From Devosia ginsengisoli (lineage in GTDB: Bacteria > Pseudomonadota > Alphaproteobacteria > Rhizobiales > Devosiaceae): a DNA stretch of 64,000 bases. The stretch lies in contig NZ_CP042304.1 in the NCBI RefSeq assembly GCF_007859655.1, positions 1,612,001-1,676,000 of the forward strand, read 5' to 3'. Both the position numbers and the translations under genes were made by a program. Shown here piece by piece: positions 62,113 through 64,000 of this stretch. Within the stretch, counting starts at the first letter, position 1. Each line of letters opens with the position of its first letter. The notes beneath the pieces are model-generated. The model was not told the DNA's origin. It did not search any database and saw only the letters and a list, made by a program, of their open reading frames with translations.

Positions 62113-63349
62113 TCGACCATCCGCTTGGCGAGGCTGCGCTGTTCGCGCAGACCGGGGAAAATGCGGCTCCAGATGATGGCGACGCCGATGGCGCCAACCC
62201 CACCAATGACCACCGCAGCAACCGGCCCGATAAAGTGGGCCACCGTGCCGGCGCGGAATTCACCCAGTTCGTTCGACGCGCCGATGAACACCGAATTGAC
62301 CGCATTGACCCGCCCGCGCACCTCCTCGGGCGTCCAGAGCTGCATGATGGTCTCGCGAATGGTGACACTGACCATATCGGATGCGCCCACCAGCGCCAAC
62401 GCCGGAATGGAAATCCAGGCCGTGGTCGAAAGCCCGAAGATCAGCGTGAACAGGCCGAACAGCCCCACGAACAGAAACAGCAGCTTGCCGGCATGGTCTC
62501 TGATAGGAAACCGCGTCAGGAACAGCGCCATGGCGATGGCGCCGATGCCCGGCGCAGCGCGCAGCAGACCCAGCTCCTGCGGCCCGGCATGCAAGATATC
62601 CTTGGCATAGACCGGCAGCAACGCCACCGCACCGCCCATCAGGACGGCGAACATGTCGAGTGAAATGGCGCCCAGCACCACCTTGTTGGAAAAGATGTAG
62701 CGGAAGCCGCCGAAAATGGTTTCGAGGCTTTTCGCCTGGCCCGCCCCCGCTGCGCCGGCTTCGGAATCAGCAGGACGCTGACCACCGCGAGCATCAACAA
62801 CACCGCGCCCGTGCCAAAGGCCACGGTTGGCGAAATACCATAGAGCAGCCCGCCGGCGGCCGGCCCCATGATCGAGGCCATCTGCCAGGCGGAGGCATTG
62901 ACCGTGATGGCATTGCTGAGCGCCTCCGGCGGCACCAGATTGGGCGCCAGCGACTGCGCCGCCGGCCCCCAGAAGGCACGGGCCGTGCCCAGCACGACCA
63001 GGATGCCGAAGATCGGCCAGACCTCATGCGCCTCGGCATTGACGAAGGCGAGAAACCCCAAGGCGCAGAGCAGTTCGACGCTGAGGCAGACCGCCATGAT
63101 CATGCGGCGATTGAAGCGGTCGGCGGTGAGACCCGTCACGAGAATGAGCAGCAGTGCCGGCAGGAACAGGCTGAGCCCGACCAGCCCGAGCAGGAACACA
63201 TTGCCGGTGACATCGTAGATCTGCCAGGCAATGGACACCGACATGATCTGCACCGCGAAGCTGACCAGCAGCGTCGTCAGCCAGAAAAAACGGAAGCCGA
63301 TATAGGTGAAAGCCAGGCGGGACGGCTCGGTGGGAACGGCGGTGCTCAT
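62109..63349 (-). pseudogene. MFS transporter (enterobactin-exporter-like), one-base frameshift
   Basis: Two frames join into one MFS protein of about 413 aa from ATG 63349. The first part (RLAFTYIGFRFFWLTTLLVS to VSVLLIPKPAQRG) continues in another frame as GQAKSLETIFGGFRYIFSNK and VVLGAISLDMFAVLMGGAVA to 62109. The join lies at a G/C run near 62750-62758, where one base is missing. Family motifs are intact on both sides (TADRFNRRMIMAV). This is sequencing error or recent inactivation. Its end overlaps the CPBP gene. Confidence 0.85.
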
Positions 63350-63443
63350 GATCTGGAAGTGCCATGGCGCCGAAGCGCAGTCAAAGCCGTTCCGGCGAAA
63401 TCCGTTCGGCGGCAATAAAATAAGCGGCTCCGTTGCCCGCCGG

Positions 63444-64000
63444 TTACTTCTGCCGGTTGGGGTTGGGCCGCTGGTGACGCCGATCGATGGAGGAAATGAC
63501 CCCGCGCAGGGTGCGGATTTCCTGCGAGGAGAAACTGCCACGCGTCAGCGCCGTGCGCAGATTGTGGATCATGCTGGGCTTCTTCTCCGGCGTGGTGAAA
63601 AAGCCCGTCTGGTCGAGTACGCCCTCCAGATGCTCGAACAGCCCGACCAGTTCGCTCCTGGGCGCCACTTCGGAAAGGCCACTGCCAAAGGGCAGGGTTT
63701 CCGCCTGCCCCGATTGCCGCCGCCACTCATATGCCAGGATCAGCACCGCCTGCGCGATGTTGAGCGAAGCAAACGCCGGCTCGACCGGCAGGGTGACGAT
63801 GGTATCGGCCAGCGCCACTTCCTCGTTGAGCAGGCCCCATTTCTCGCGGCCGAACAACAGGCCGACGCCCTTTCCGGCCGCGATCTGGACCGCCATGCGC
63901 TGGGCGGCGATATCGGGGCCGATCACTTCCTTCTGCAGATCGCGCGACCGCGCCGTGGTAGCCAGCACCAGTTCGAGGTCGGCAATGGCCGCTTCCAGCG
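63444..64000 (-). CDS. trmJ: TrmJ/SpoU-type RNA methyltransferase (cut by window edge)
   Basis: The C-terminal 185 residues are visible; the start lies beyond 64000. The SPOUT motifs are GVGLLFGREKWGLLNEEVAL and VTLPVEPAFASLNIAQAVLI, the knotted AdoMet site, followed by AYEWRRQ. The C-terminal tail (LFEHLEGVLDQTGFF) is the TrmJ-specific extension that binds tRNA. It methylates tRNA Cm32/Um32. The chain ends DRRHQRPNPNRQK. Confidence 0.93.
   Translation of the reverse strand, partial: LEAAIADLELVLATTARSRDLQKEVIGPDIAAQRMAVQIAAGKGVGLLFGREKWGLLNEEVALADTIVTLPVEPAFASLNIAQAVLILAYEWRRQSGQAETLPFGSGLSEVAPRSELVGLFEHLEGVLDQTGFFTTPEKKPSMIHNLRTALTRGSFSSQEIRTLRGVISSIDRRHQRPNPNRQK

Overview
The window reads as chromosomal DNA of a high-GC alphaproteobacterium, most likely a Hyphomicrobiales member close to Devosia. 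This is inferred from the gene order purQ-purL-bolA-grxD, a BacA/SbmA-type transporter, a BTLCP-family cysteine proteinase, a spike-base protein of the gene-transfer-agent (GTA) type, and GC-rich codon use. No rRNA, CRISPR array or plasmid replication gene was seen.

Region 1 (1-11.7 kb): an edge-truncated gene, tRNA-Thr(TGT), and a type I secretion pair (PrtD-like ABC exporter, HlyD-like adaptor) just upstream of a giant RTX/VCBS surface protein. That protein is built from three ~1.3 kb modules. Each module is 3n+1 bases long and contains the same +1 frameshift, so the full protein can be read only if one base is skipped in every module. Region 2 (11.7-32.5 kb): an exopolysaccharide locus with two O-antigen ligase/polymerase-like proteins, a Wzc-type tyrosine autokinase, a PPP phosphatase, two glycosyltransferases, a plant-type GDP-mannose 3,5-epimerase, a flippase, two sulfotransferases, CysD and CysNC (PAPS synthesis), CysQ (PAP recycling), a Sel1-repeat protein and an ExoY-type priming transferase. 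Together these predict a sulfated polysaccharide. Inside the locus lie two overlapping genes resembling the capsule-binding head-spike proteins of the Rhodobacter GTA.

Region 3 (32.5-44.5 kb): two small exported proteins (one a LapG/BTLCP-like peptidase), a decayed FixJ/LuxR-type regulator, then an accessory island. The island has an FtsH-like AAA ATPase whose protease site is lost, a ribbon-helix-helix repressor, an array of three 8-bp met-box-like operator half-sites, an unrecognised gene, and a Tn7-like tnsA-tnsB-tnsC-tniQ set. Its ends were not resolved.

Region 4 (44.5-64 kb): mostly housekeeping genes. These are an acyltransferase, purQ, a Pr6Pr membrane gene, purL, bolA, a HAD hydrolase, grxD, two MFS transporters, clpP, an ArsR-SRPBCC pair with an operator palindrome, an inositol-monophosphatase family gene, ttcA, sbmA/bacA, rpsD, a frameshifted EamA transporter, a DUF1330 protein, a CPBP protease, a frameshifted MFS transporter and an edge-truncated TrmJ-like methyltransferase. 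Two REP-like 96-bp palindromic elements and one other palindromic element lie between genes. The single-base frameshifts at two homopolymers here mean that base-call quality should be considered when interpreting the RTX frameshifts.
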